Source: Komagataeibacter swingsii
Lineage (GTDB): Bacteria > Pseudomonadota > Alphaproteobacteria > Acetobacterales > Acetobacteraceae
DNA length: 64,000 nt
Direction: 5' to 3'
Assembly (NCBI RefSeq): GCF_003207895.1
Contig: NZ_NKUB01000002.1
Coordinates: 62,001 to 126,000, forward strand
In this document: one piece after another, positions 48,664 through 57,259 of the stretch
Position numbering within the stretch: the stretch's first letter is position 1
Layout: each line of letters opens with the position of its first letter
The notes under the pieces: model-generated
The model's database searches: none
The model's input: only the letters and a program-made list of their open reading frames with translations
Told to the model about the DNA's origin: nothing
Program-made: the position numbers and the translations under genes

Positions 48664-50340
48664 ATGGATGTCATGACCCCTTCCCACTCACGGCATATGT
48701 CACGGGGATCGAGCTTTTCCGTTTCCGCCCCTTCCCCCAGCGCCGTCCGGCGGCATCTGCTCATGGGGTCATGTGTCGTATGGTTCGGCCTGGCCCTGCC
48801 CGCGGCAGGCTTTGCCCAGGTCCAGACACAGATCGAGGAAGACCGCGCCCGCCTTGGCAATTCCACCCCGCTGATCCAGCAGATCGACCCGGCCACGGTG
48901 CGTGATTCGGAACGCGCGCAGGCCGATGCGGAAGAAAAGGCAGCCGGTGATGACAAGCTCGACACCAGCGGCAACCTGCTGGGCAACCTGTGGGGCGCGC
49001 GGCCGTGGCTGTACAGGCACGGCATTACATTCGACATTCAGGAAGTCGACGAGGTATGGGGCAACGGCACCGGCGGGTCGGCTTCGGGCAATGATGGCGC
49101 GGGCGGTTCGGGCACCGGCCCCGCCTATGACGGCGTCACCATGCCCACGCTGACCATCGATACCGAAAAGCTGTTCGGGCTGAAGGGGGGCCTGTTCAAC
49201 GTCAGCGCGCTGCAGACGCGCGGGCGCTCGATCTCGCAGGACCACCTGGCCAACTTCAACCCCATCAGCGGGTTCGAGGCCGACCGCTCCACCCGCCTGT
49301 TCGAACTGTGGTACCAGCAGTCCTTCCTCAAGGGAAAACTGGACGTGAAGATCGGCCAGCAGGACCTTGATACCGAATTCCTGATAAGCGATTACGCCTC
49401 GCTTTACCTCAACGCCAATTTCGGCTGGCCCATGGCGCCTTCGGTCAACCTGTATGGCGGCGGGCCGTCATGGCCACTGTCGTCCCCCGCCATCCGCATC
49501 CGCTACCGCCCCAGCGAGAAGTTCACCTTCATGTTCGCCGCGGCCGACGACAACCCACCCGGCAACCGCTACAACTCCCTGCCCATCCAGCAGGCTACCG
49601 GTTCCATCAGCGGCTACAATTCCGATCCCACCAGCCAGACCACCAATGGCGCCAATGGCACGACCTTCAACATGGGCACCGGCGCGCTGCTGATGACCGA
49701 ACTGCAATACGCGCTCAACCCACAGCCGGCCGACATGTCCAGCACGACCAAAAACCCCGGCCTGCCGGGCGTGTACAAGCTGGGTGGCTATTACGATACG
49801 GCAAAGTTTGCCGATTACCGTTACAACCAGCGGGGCACCTCGCTGGGCGCGGCCACGCTGAACGCCAGCAGCACACAGTCCGACCTGACCCCGCGATGGG
49901 ACCGGGGCAACTGGATGGTTTATGGCATCATCGACCAGATGATCTGGCGGCCATCGCTCAGGTCCGCGCGTTCGGTCGGGGTATTCGTGCGCGCCACGGG
50001 CAACGGGGGCGACCGCAACATGATCAGCTTCGCCATCGACGCGGGCCTGAACCTGAAGGCCCCGTTCAGGGGCCGTGACAACGACACGATCGGGCTGGGC
50101 TGGGGTATTGGCCGCGCCAGTTCGGGGCAGCGCCAGTTCGATCGCGACAGCAATTCCTTCGTGCAGGGCAACGAGAACCATCTCGAACTGACCTATCAGG
50201 CACAGGTTACGCCATGGATGGTGATGCAGCCCGATTTCCAGTACGTCTGGAACCCATCCGGTGGCGTGGCTGACTGGAGCGGCAACCGGCGCGTCGGCAA
50301 CGAAGCCATCTTTGGCCTGCACGGCAGCATTACATTCTGA
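48664..50340 (+). CDS. OprB-family outer-membrane carbohydrate-selective porin
   Basis: Outer-membrane beta-barrel porin, up to 558 residues. A long leader ends in a signal peptide (hydrophobic LLMGSCVVWFGLALPAAGFA, residues 32-51). An N-terminal periplasmic Asp/Ala-rich stretch follows, then the OprB barrel with alternating strands such as FELWYQQSFLKGKLDVKIGQ and a C-terminal Phe after GLHGSITF, as needed for barrel assembly. The start is uncertain: ATG 48664 and 48673 have no ribosome site and abut the Fur box, so a later start is possible. The Fur box implies iron control, unusual for a sugar porin. Confidence 0.88.
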   Translation: MDVMTPSHSRHMSRGSSFSVSAPSPSAVRRHLLMGSCVVWFGLALPAAGFAQVQTQIEEDRARLGNSTPLIQQIDPATVRDSERAQADAEEKAAGDDKLDTSGNLLGNLWGARPWLYRHGITFDIQEVDEVWGNGTGGSASGNDGAGGSGTGPAYDGVTMPTLTIDTEKLFGLKGGLFNVSALQTRGRSISQDHLANFNPISGFEADRSTRLFELWYQQSFLKGKLDVKIGQQDLDTEFLISDYASLYLNANFGWPMAPSVNLYGGGPSWPLSSPAIRIRYRPSEKFTFMFAAADDNPPGNRYNSLPIQQATGSISGYNSDPTSQTTNGANGTTFNMGTGALLMTELQYALNPQPADMSSTTKNPGLPGVYKLGGYYDTAKFADYRYNQRGTSLGAATLNASSTQSDLTPRWDRGNWMVYGIIDQMIWRPSLRSARSVGVFVRATGNGGDRNMISFAIDAGLNLKAPFRGRDNDTIGLGWGIGRASSGQRQFDRDSNSFVQGNENHLELTYQAQVTPWMVMQPDFQYVWNPSGGVADWSGNRRVGNEAIFGLHGSITF

Positions 50341-50585
50341 ACGCCGGGGCGTTTTCACCGCCGGGCAGGCGCCGCGCCACGCATGCCCGCGCCATAGCCG
50401 GATGCAGCCCGGAACCGCCTGTGGCGTCACGCCCTTGACCCCGACAGGGGCTTTTCATAAATATTACTTATCAAAACATCATGACAAACGATTGGACCGG
50501 CCGGCCCCGCCCCCGCCATGTTCCGCCACGGCAAGCCCGCATTGGGCAAGGCGCGTCGTGAACATGATGTAAAAGGCTGAATGAA

Positions 50586-52580
50586 ATGGGGGCATGGACC
50601 GCAACTTTACCCCTGCCTGAACGCCTTACCGGCGTACTGATGCATCAGGTAAGGCGCGTTTCATGGATTTATGCGCCAGCCCTGCCAGACCTGGCGTTTG
50701 CGGTACGGACCGCGTTTGCCGCCATCATCTCGCTATTGATCGCGATGTGGATGGAACTGGACAGCCCGCAATGGGCACCGCTGACCGTATGGGTCGTGGC
50801 GCAGTCCTCACGCGGGGAAAGCCTGTCCAAGGCACGGTGGCGGATTTTCGGAACCCTGGTGGGCGGTGTTGCGGCCATTACCCTGATGGCGGCCTTTCCA
50901 CAGGCGCCGGGGCTGTTTTTCACCTGCCTGTCGCTGTGGATCGGACTGTGCTGCGCACTGGCGACGCTGCTGGACCAGTACCGGGCGTACGGGCTGGTGC
51001 TGACGGGATTTACATCGGCCATCATCGCCACGGGGGCGATTGCGCAACCCGATGATGTCTTCGCCATAAGTGTCGCGCGCAGCAGCTACATCATACTGGG
51101 CGTGCTGTGCGAAGCGGTTCTAGCGGTCATGTTCATGCCCCGCATGGTGGAACGCGCCCGCCAGCAGCTTCTGGACCGGCTGGCCGATACGTTCCGCGCC
51201 ACCTGCGCCGCCATTACCCATTCCCCCGGCACACCGGCCGGGCCGGAACAGCAGGCCATGACGGGCACCCTGCTGAAACGGATCGTGACATTCAGCGGAC
51301 AGATCGAATTCAGCGCGCTGGAACTGGGGCCACGCAACCATGTGGGCGACCATGCCCGGCGTGCGCTGGCGGGCATGCTGGTCATGCTGGCGCAGGCGCG
51401 CGCGTTGCAGATCCTGCATCCCGGCATGACCATGCCGCCACGCACGGACGCTGCGCGACCCGAACAGGCACTGGCTGCCTGGCTGCGCGACAATGCCCCC
51501 GCCCCCGATACGCCAGCCAGCCCGGAATGGCAGCCGGTAACCACAGCGCTGCTGTCCGAAGCCACGCGGGTCGGGCGCGAAATAACCGCCTGCGCCACCG
51601 CGCCGCGTGGGGACCGGTTCCGTTTCAGCCTGACATCCCGCCGCCACATGCGTGAGGCCGTCAATAACGGCCTGCGCGCGGCGGCCGCAATCATGGGGGC
51701 GTGCGTTATATGGGAAATGACCGCATGGCATCACGGGCCTGCGTTCATTTCCTTCGTCGCCCTGATCTACGGCCTGATGGCAACGCGCGAAAACCCGCTG
51801 GTCGCCACCACGCCATTCCTGAAAGGGGGATTGTGGTGCGCGGCCACGGCGGCGGTCCTGGCGCTGTGGGTCATCCCCGCCATTACCGCGCCGGAAATCC
51901 TGCTGATGGCCCTGCTGGTGCCCATGACGGTGGGGGGACTTGCGGCCCGCAGGCCGCAGCTTGCGGGTTACGCGTTTTCGTTCAACATGTTCCTGCCGGT
52001 GCTGATCGGGCCGATCAACCAGGGGCGGTTTGATGAAATCTCGTTCCTGAACAATACCATGGCGTTTCTGGCCAGTATCATGTTCGTGCTCCTGACCTAC
52101 CGGCTGGTCGTGCCTTTCCGCATGGATGTGCATGTCCGCCGGACAGAGGCATGGGTCAGCCAGCGGCTGCGTCACCTGGCGCGGCTGGATACCCACACGG
52201 ATGCGACAGCCTGGCTGGCCAGTTGTGCCTCCAGCCTTGTGCGCATCCTGTTTCAGGCCAACGCCCTGCCCCCCTCCGTGCTGGGGGCCTGTGTCGCGCG
52301 GCAGATCATGTCCATGACGGTGGGCATCCATATCATCCGCCTGCGTGAACTGGTCCGCGAAGGCCAGCTACCCGCACGCGCCGAACGGATCGTGACCATG
52401 TTCCTGGCGCGCTGGGACAGGGAGCAGGCCGCAGCCATGACCCCTTACGTAATGGTCTGGACCCGGCATGAACAGGCGCGCGCCACAACCCCGCAGGCCC
52501 GGGCGCGGATGGCCGACGTGCTGGCCTGCCTGCATGTCATTACCGCCGGGCTGCACGAAAATCCGGATATCATGGCGTAA
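50586..52580 (+). CDS. FUSC/AaeB-family efflux transporter
   Basis: Inner-membrane protein of the FUSC family (AaeB-like aromatic carboxylic acid efflux), 664 residues. It has two halves, each with a membrane block (about residues 40-180 and 365-500) joined by long soluble helical parts. Typical stretches are MELDSPQWAPLTVWVVAQSS and RIFGTLVGGVAAI. ATG 50586 has AAGG upstream. No membrane-fusion (AaeA) or outer-membrane gene is adjacent, so its partner must be elsewhere or is not needed. Confidence 0.88.
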   Translation: MGAWTATLPLPERLTGVLMHQVRRVSWIYAPALPDLAFAVRTAFAAIISLLIAMWMELDSPQWAPLTVWVVAQSSRGESLSKARWRIFGTLVGGVAAITLMAAFPQAPGLFFTCLSLWIGLCCALATLLDQYRAYGLVLTGFTSAIIATGAIAQPDDVFAISVARSSYIILGVLCEAVLAVMFMPRMVERARQQLLDRLADTFRATCAAITHSPGTPAGPEQQAMTGTLLKRIVTFSGQIEFSALELGPRNHVGDHARRALAGMLVMLAQARALQILHPGMTMPPRTDAARPEQALAAWLRDNAPAPDTPASPEWQPVTTALLSEATRVGREITACATAPRGDRFRFSLTSRRHMREAVNNGLRAAAAIMGACVIWEMTAWHHGPAFISFVALIYGLMATRENPLVATTPFLKGGLWCAATAAVLALWVIPAITAPEILLMALLVPMTVGGLAARRPQLAGYAFSFNMFLPVLIGPINQGRFDEISFLNNTMAFLASIMFVLLTYRLVVPFRMDVHVRRTEAWVSQRLRHLARLDTHTDATAWLASCASSLVRILFQANALPPSVLGACVARQIMSMTVGIHIIRLRELVREGQLPARAERIVTMFLARWDREQAAAMTPYVMVWTRHEQARATTPQARARMADVLACLHVITAGLHENPDIMA

Positions 52581-52654
52581 AAGGTGACAAAATATGTCGT
52601 ATCGGATATGCCATGAATATCAGACTGAACTGTACGTAAAAAAGGATAACATCG

Positions 52655-53017
52655 ATGCGTAAAATCGCTCTTCTTGGCGCCGTCGCGGCCATCACCTGCG
52701 CCACAGCCGCCCATGCCGAACCCGGTGGCTGCCTGAAATACGGCGCCGTCGGCGCGGTTGGCGGGCATGTGGCCAACCACCACACCGTGCTGGGTGCCGC
52801 CGCCGGTTGCGTAACGGGCATGTACAAGCGCCACGAATACCGCAAGGAAGCCAAGGCGAAGGCCGCCCTGTATGACCAGGAACACCCCGGCGCCAAGGGC
52901 AATTATGAAGCCAAGGCAACGGCTTATGATGTCGAACATTCGACCACGCCGGGCAAGATGACGACCGATACCCCGGCAGCAGGCACGGCCTCGGCCGCTA
53001 CCCCCGCCGCGCAGTAA
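52655..53017 (+). CDS. small exported Ala/Gly-rich protein, hypothetical
   Basis: A 120-residue protein with a signal peptide (1-21, cleaved after AHA), a short Gly/Ala-rich segment with Gly spacing (YGAVGAVGGHVANHHTVLGA), a Lys/Glu-rich helical part and an Ala/Thr/Pro tail. Two Cys could pair across the Gly-rich segment. The Gly-zipper-like stretch is reminiscent of small envelope-stress proteins. ATG 52655 has AAGGA about 8 bases upstream. No family certain. Confidence 0.65.
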   Translation: MRKIALLGAVAAITCATAAHAEPGGCLKYGAVGAVGGHVANHHTVLGAAAGCVTGMYKRHEYRKEAKAKAALYDQEHPGAKGNYEAKATAYDVEHSTTPGKMTTDTPAAGTASAATPAAQ

Positions 53018-53148
53018 CCCCACCTGTCCCGCAGGCAGCCGGCATGTCGGCTGCCTGCGGTTGCCCATCGGCATGGAAACGGGCATCCTGCGCCCATGGT
53101 CACGGTTACGTGATGTTTCCTTCCCGATCACAAGGCCCAGGGGCAGAC

Positions 53149-53424
53149 ATGCGTGCAATCCTATTCCTGTTCCGTTCAACGATGGCTGTCGTTGTGGTGG
53201 GGGCTATTGCATGGTGGCTGGCCGGCGCGTTTTTCCATGTCCCGGTACTGGGCGTTGGCCTGGCGGTGGAAGCTGTGCTGTTCTGGGTCTGCGGGCTTTT
53301 ATATACCGAGGATTATCCCCATCACATGGCGACTTTCGCCGGGATGACCGTCGTGCTCGGGTTGCTGAGCATCGCGGTCATGCTGCCCTTCGCCCGGCAG
53401 TTTGTCATGCTGCACGGGGCATGA
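53149..53424 (+). CDS. small membrane protein, hypothetical
   Basis: A 91-residue protein with three hydrophobic segments (about residues 5-28, 34-52 and 62-85) and few charges. ATG 53149 has AGGGG upstream and starts at the first helix. Its neighbours do not reveal a role; it may be read with the exported protein gene 131 bases upstream. Confidence 0.55.
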   Translation: MRAILFLFRSTMAVVVVGAIAWWLAGAFFHVPVLGVGLAVEAVLFWVCGLLYTEDYPHHMATFAGMTVVLGLLSIAVMLPFARQFVMLHGA

Positions 53425-53479
53425 ACGCGACGGCCACATTCATGAACATATCATAAACAAAATATTTTCTTCATTAATC

Positions 53480-53597
53480 TGGTTTCAGGAAAACTATTAT
53501 CCGCAAGTGAAGTTAATGCGGTGTGGATCTCGTGACACCACAACGTCTCCCAATCCCTAAACTCGGCGTCCCGCTTCGGCGGGACGTCCTTTTTTTT
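53480..53597 (+). ncRNA. candidate small RNA with terminator
   Basis: Between convergent genes there is a stretch with no open frame: a possible stem GGTGT/ACACC (53519-53538 region), a single-stranded pyrimidine-rich part ACGTCTCCCAATCCC that could pair with ribosome sites, and a strong terminator at 53567-53597. This layout is that of alphaproteobacterial trans-acting small RNAs. The 5' end is a guess and no promoter is certain. Confidence 0.35.
53567..53597 (+). terminator. Rho-independent terminator
   Basis: Stem CGTCCCGC (53567-53574) and GCGGGACG (53579-53586) with a TTCG tetraloop, followed by TCC and eight T. A textbook terminator on the plus strand. It either ends transcription from 53149-53424 or is the end of the candidate small RNA. 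Confidence 0.9.
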
Positions 53598-53669
53598 ATC
53601 CGCCAAGGCTGACCATGGCCTGCCCCCGTTCCACGACCTGCCGGGAGCATGATGGCGCCGGATACGGCA

Positions 53670-54182
53670 TTACCGGACGGGTGCGCGTACGGCCGTGACC
53701 TCGATTTCAACCAGCCAGCCGGGATTGCCCAGATGGGCCACGCCAAAAGCGGACCGTACCGGCAGGTTCGGCTGCTTCGCCGTGCCGAAGAACTGGGTAT
53801 AGGCCTTCATCATCCCGTCAAAATCCAGCCTGCCCAACTTCGGGTCCTCAACCATGTACACATGCATCTGGACCACATCGCCCAGACCCAGACCCAGCTT
53901 TTTCAGTTCGCCCTGGATGGATTCCAGCGCGGCGCGGGTCTGGGCCTGTGTATCGCCATAGGCCGCGATGGTGTGCGGGTCGGCCTTCCTGTCCTGTACC
54001 GGCGCGCCCTCACCGCTCAGATAGATTGTCGCGGCCCCAGCCGGCACCTCGATCACGGTGGAAATGGGGAAATCCTTTTCCGGGTGGCGTACGATGCCAT
54101 CGGCCGCGTGCGCGGTCAGCGCGGTTCCCATGCCGGTCATGAGCATGAGTGCGGCAAGGGCCGTCGTTTTCATATCGGGCAT
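53670..54182 (-). CDS. exported RidA-family protein (imine deaminase-like)
   Basis: A 170-residue RidA/YjgF-family protein with an N-terminal signal peptide (MKTTALAALMLM core, cleavage near AHAAD), which is unusual because RidA is normally cytosolic. The family core is present: IYLSGEGAPV, LKKLGLGLGDVVQMHVYMVE, and NLPVRSAFGVA with the conserved Arg that binds the substrate carboxylate. ATG 54182 is chosen because GGAG lies 8 bases upstream and it shares a base with the cytochrome stop codon. In this operon it may hydrolyse the imine made by the amine oxidase to ketoacid and ammonia in the periplasm. Confidence 0.88.
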   Translation of the reverse strand: MPDMKTTALAALMLMTGMGTALTAHAADGIVRHPEKDFPISTVIEVPAGAATIYLSGEGAPVQDRKADPHTIAAYGDTQAQTRAALESIQGELKKLGLGLGDVVQMHVYMVEDPKLGRLDFDGMMKAYTQFFGTAKQPNLPVRSAFGVAHLGNPGWLVEIEVTAVRAPVR

Positions 54183-54607
54183 CAATATATCTCCTTGGGC
54201 GGGATGGCCGGCCGCTGGGGCGTTACCTCGGTCGGGGTCACGGGATCGGTATAGTTATTGCCAAAATGCGTGCGGATGTAGGCCACGACATTGGCAATCT
54301 GCTGGTCCGTCAGCATTTCCGAAAACCATGGCATGCCGCCATACCCGTTCATGATGACATAGATCGGATAGGCGCTGGCCTGTAGCTTGGCATTGCCGGC
54401 CAGCGCCGGGAACTGCGCGCCCGCGCCCATGGCCCCCTTGCCATCGGGCATGTGGCAGCTCTGGCAGACGTGGTGGTACACGTCCTCCCCTGTCGTCATG
54501 GGCTGGACGGCGCCCTCAAACGCGCTGGCGCTGTCGGCATGCGCCGTCCCGGGCGGAGCCAGCAGCGGCAGGGCAAGCAGTGTGGAAAGGAGTACGATCC
54601 TGCGCAT
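54182..54607 (-). CDS. periplasmic c-type cytochrome of the amine oxidase operon
   Basis: Mono-heme cytochrome c of 141 residues: signal peptide (1-24, cleaved near AHA), heme motif CQSCH at residues 48-52, and a likely axial Met in GYGGMPWF. ATG 54607 shares one base with the TGA of the flavoprotein gene upstream, and the stop shares one with RidA. It is the probable electron acceptor of the flavoprotein, linking amine oxidation to the respiratory chain rather than to oxygen. Confidence 0.92.
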   Translation of the reverse strand: MRRIVLLSTLLALPLLAPPGTAHADSASAFEGAVQPMTTGEDVYHHVCQSCHMPDGKGAMGAGAQFPALAGNAKLQASAYPIYVIMNGYGGMPWFSEMLTDQQIANVVAYIRTHFGNNYTDPVTPTEVTPQRPAIPPKEIY

Positions 54608-56211
54608 CAGCTGGCTCCCTGTGCCCGTTTATGCAACTGGGTCACCGCATCCAGCGCGGACAGGATGGCCCCTTCCTGCCAGCATCCGACATAGGATGCA
54701 TGCTCGCCCGCCAGCACGATGCGGTTATCCATCGTGCACAGCGTTTTGTAATGGGTCTTGCGGGCCTGTTCGCTCCACATGGAACAGCAGCCCAGCGCCC
54801 ATGGCACGCGGCTCCATGCCAGGCTGACGCCGTTTGAAAATTCCTTGCGGTACGTGCCGGGATGCAGGACCTCGCCCTGCGCCAGCGCCTGCTCCAGCCG
54901 CGCCTGTGGCGTCATGCCCGCAAAGTCAAAGGCGGCGGGGCCAAACATGTATCCCCCCAGCAGCACCGCCGGGCCACGGGAAAAATAGCCGTGGCTGGGA
55001 TAGGCGATCTGGCTGATCGGCTGGTCGGTATAGCTTATGCCGCCGTAAATCTGGTCATCTTCCTCCCAGAAGCGGCGCCTGAACTCCATCCCCATCTTGA
55101 CCGAGGACGCATAGGGCACCGCCATGATCGCGGCCTTGAGCGGCGCGCTGACCTGCACATCCAGTTGCGACAGGATGGACAGCGGGATGGTGCATACGCA
55201 GTAATCGGCCTGCGCCTGCCGCACCACGCCGCCATGGTTCATGTCATTGTACATGACCCGCACGCCATGGTCATCCTGCCGGATGGATGTGACCTTGCAG
55301 TTCAGGGTGATCAGGTCATGCACCTGCCGGTTGAACCCCCTGCCGATCATGTCCATGCCGCCCACGGGCTGGAACATGGTGGTCTGCATTTCCAGGCGTT
55401 CATGGAAGGCCATCCATGTCCACAGCCCCGACCGCAGCACATCCTTGCGGGCAAACGGGTCCGACGGGATTGGCGCGCCCTCGATCCCGCCACCCTGCGG
55501 CCGGGTATAGCCACGGCGCAGGGAACTGGTATCGCCCTTGCGGTATGCCAGATCGGGGTCAAGGCCGCCCCACTGTTCCATGGCGGTGCGCAGGTGCGCG
55601 CGCTCATCCGCGCCCATCACGTCATCCAGCCTGTGCTGGTCGATCGCCTTGCCCAGCAGCTCGGCCGTAAAGCCGGTGAAGTCGCTTGAGAATTCACGGT
55701 AGCGGACCGGCTTGCCATCAAACGCGGTGGACGAATGAAGCCATGAATTGTGGTTCAGTTCCACAAATGGTTCCAGTTCCACCCCGAATTCGCGGCAGTA
55801 ATGCAGCAGGCCCTGATGGTGATAGGGAATGCGCCATGGGCCGGGATTGATGTAATTGCCCGATGCGAATCCGACCTTCTGCACCGCGCCGCCCAGTTCG
55901 GTTACCGTGTCGCCGCCACGCAGGCTGATATTGCGCCCCCCGCTGCGCCCCTGGAATTCCAGCACCTGCACCGCGTATCCCGCCTTGCGCAGCTCATAGG
56001 CGGACAGCATGCCCGCCAGTCCCGCGCCCAGCACCAGCACGCGCGTCCCGCGTTTCGCGCCCGACAGGACCGGGGGGGCCGTAAAGTCCGTCCCCTGCGC
56101 ATGGCCCATGGTGGTCATGGCCTGGTACAATGCCGCACTACCGGCAAGCGTGCCGATCCGGGTCAGGATCTGCCGGCGCGTAGGGGCCTTGTGCGGATGG
56201 GGGTCTGTCAT
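54607..56211 (-). CDS. Tat-exported flavin amine oxidase / L-amino-acid oxidase-like
   Basis: FAD-dependent enzyme of the monoamine oxidase/L-amino-acid oxidase family, 534 residues. A twin-arginine signal TRRQILTRIG (Arg12-Arg13) sends it folded to the periplasm. FAD motifs are LGAGLAGM (61-68) and GRSGGRN (88-94), with VAGEHAS-like LAGEHASYVGCWQEGAI near the C-terminus closing the FAD site. ATG 56211 is used; a TTG directly precedes it. First gene of the three-gene operon with cytochrome c and RidA. Whether the substrate is an amino acid or an amine is not clear from sequence. Confidence 0.92.
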   Translation of the reverse strand: MTDPHPHKAPTRRQILTRIGTLAGSAALYQAMTTMGHAQGTDFTAPPVLSGAKRGTRVLVLGAGLAGMLSAYELRKAGYAVQVLEFQGRSGGRNISLRGGDTVTELGGAVQKVGFASGNYINPGPWRIPYHHQGLLHYCREFGVELEPFVELNHNSWLHSSTAFDGKPVRYREFSSDFTGFTAELLGKAIDQHRLDDVMGADERAHLRTAMEQWGGLDPDLAYRKGDTSSLRRGYTRPQGGGIEGAPIPSDPFARKDVLRSGLWTWMAFHERLEMQTTMFQPVGGMDMIGRGFNRQVHDLITLNCKVTSIRQDDHGVRVMYNDMNHGGVVRQAQADYCVCTIPLSILSQLDVQVSAPLKAAIMAVPYASSVKMGMEFRRRFWEEDDQIYGGISYTDQPISQIAYPSHGYFSRGPAVLLGGYMFGPAAFDFAGMTPQARLEQALAQGEVLHPGTYRKEFSNGVSLAWSRVPWALGCCSMWSEQARKTHYKTLCTMDNRIVLAGEHASYVGCWQEGAILSALDAVTQLHKRAQGAS

Positions 56212-56641
56212 CAATCAATCCCGAGCAGTCAACGAAAACGATAGCCTGTCTTAACAGCCCTTCCCGGCTGCACCATATCCTGCGCGGAATGATCCCGTCC
56301 AGAAACGGCAATGGGTTTCTTTCATACAATACAGGATATTTTTTAAAAATATAATTTATGTTGATATTTTATATTATATTTCTTTATTTTCTATACAATT
56401 AATATTTTGCATATCCGGAACATTCCATTTTATTCGCCTGCCCCCGATATGAAATATCAAATCACTAAAGTAACGTTTGTAATTTCATGCCCCTGTTTGC
56501 AGCGCACGGGAACTCTGCCCGCGTCCGCGCATTGGCAGCCGGTCACAAACGGCAAAGGGTAAGCCATATTTTAATATCCTCGCCGCAGCAACGGTGACAT
56601 GGTTTGTCATAATTCATCCATCATGAAACGGAAAAACCGGC
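56212..56641. other. divergent promoter region, AT-rich
   Basis: No gene supported. The part 56325-56440 is very AT-rich, against a GC-rich background. It should hold promoters for the minus-strand amine oxidase operon and the plus-strand acetate transporter. No clear operator was found. Confidence 0.4.
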
Positions 56642-57259
56642 ATGGCGCACGACCACGCAAACGCCAATCCCGCCCCGCTGGGGCTTATGGGGTTTGGCAT
56701 GACCACCGTCCTGCTCAACCTGCACAACGCCCAGATCGTGCCAATGGGTTCGGCCATCCTGGCCATGGGGCTGGTCTTTGGCGGGGTCACGCAGTTCATC
56801 GCGGGGGTGCTGGAATATGGCAACCGCAATACATTCGGCATGACGGCGTTCATGGCGTATGGCGCATTCTGGATTTCGCTGGCTGTGCTGCTGTTCCTGC
56901 CGCACTGGGGGCTGGCGCCTGAATCCCCGCCTGCGCTGCTGGGCGGTTACATGTGGGTATGGGCGCTGTTTACGGCCATCATGGCGGTGGGATCACTGGC
57001 GGCGTCACGCATGCATCAGGTCGTGTTCTTCAGCCTGACGCTGCTGTTTGTCCTGCTTGGCTGCGCGGAAATCTCCGGCCGCGCCGTGCTGGGCGTCATC
57101 GCGGGATATGAAGGGCTGGTCTGTGGCCTGAGCGCGATATACCTGGCGGCCAGCGAGATTTTTGAAGCCCAGTTCGGCCACGCCGTCCTGCCGGTCGGGT
57201 TGCCACGCGCCGCTGGCGAAATCCTGCACAAGGACGATCTTGTGGTTCATATCTCCTGA
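56642..57259 (+). CDS. satP: acetate/succinate:proton symporter, GPR1/FUN34/YaaH family
   Basis: Inner-membrane acetate transporter of 205 residues with six membrane helices. The family signature NPAPLGLMGFGMTT starts at residue 9, followed by the narrow-pore residues of the family (MGLVFGGVTQFIAGVLEYG). ATG 56642 gives the normal N-terminal length. Acetate movement is central in acetic acid bacteria, so a role in acetate uptake during overoxidation or in tolerance is likely. The 3' end overlaps the convergent ogt gene by 13 bases. Confidence 0.93.
   Translation: MAHDHANANPAPLGLMGFGMTTVLLNLHNAQIVPMGSAILAMGLVFGGVTQFIAGVLEYGNRNTFGMTAFMAYGAFWISLAVLLFLPHWGLAPESPPALLGGYMWVWALFTAIMAVGSLAASRMHQVVFFSLTLLFVLLGCAEISGRAVLGVIAGYEGLVCGLSAIYLAASEIFEAQFGHAVLPVGLPRAAGEILHKDDLVVHIS

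Noticed and set aside
53480-53597. A tRNA or tmRNA end before the terminator
   Set aside because: No cloverleaf, no T-loop consensus and no CCA end could be built from the sequence.
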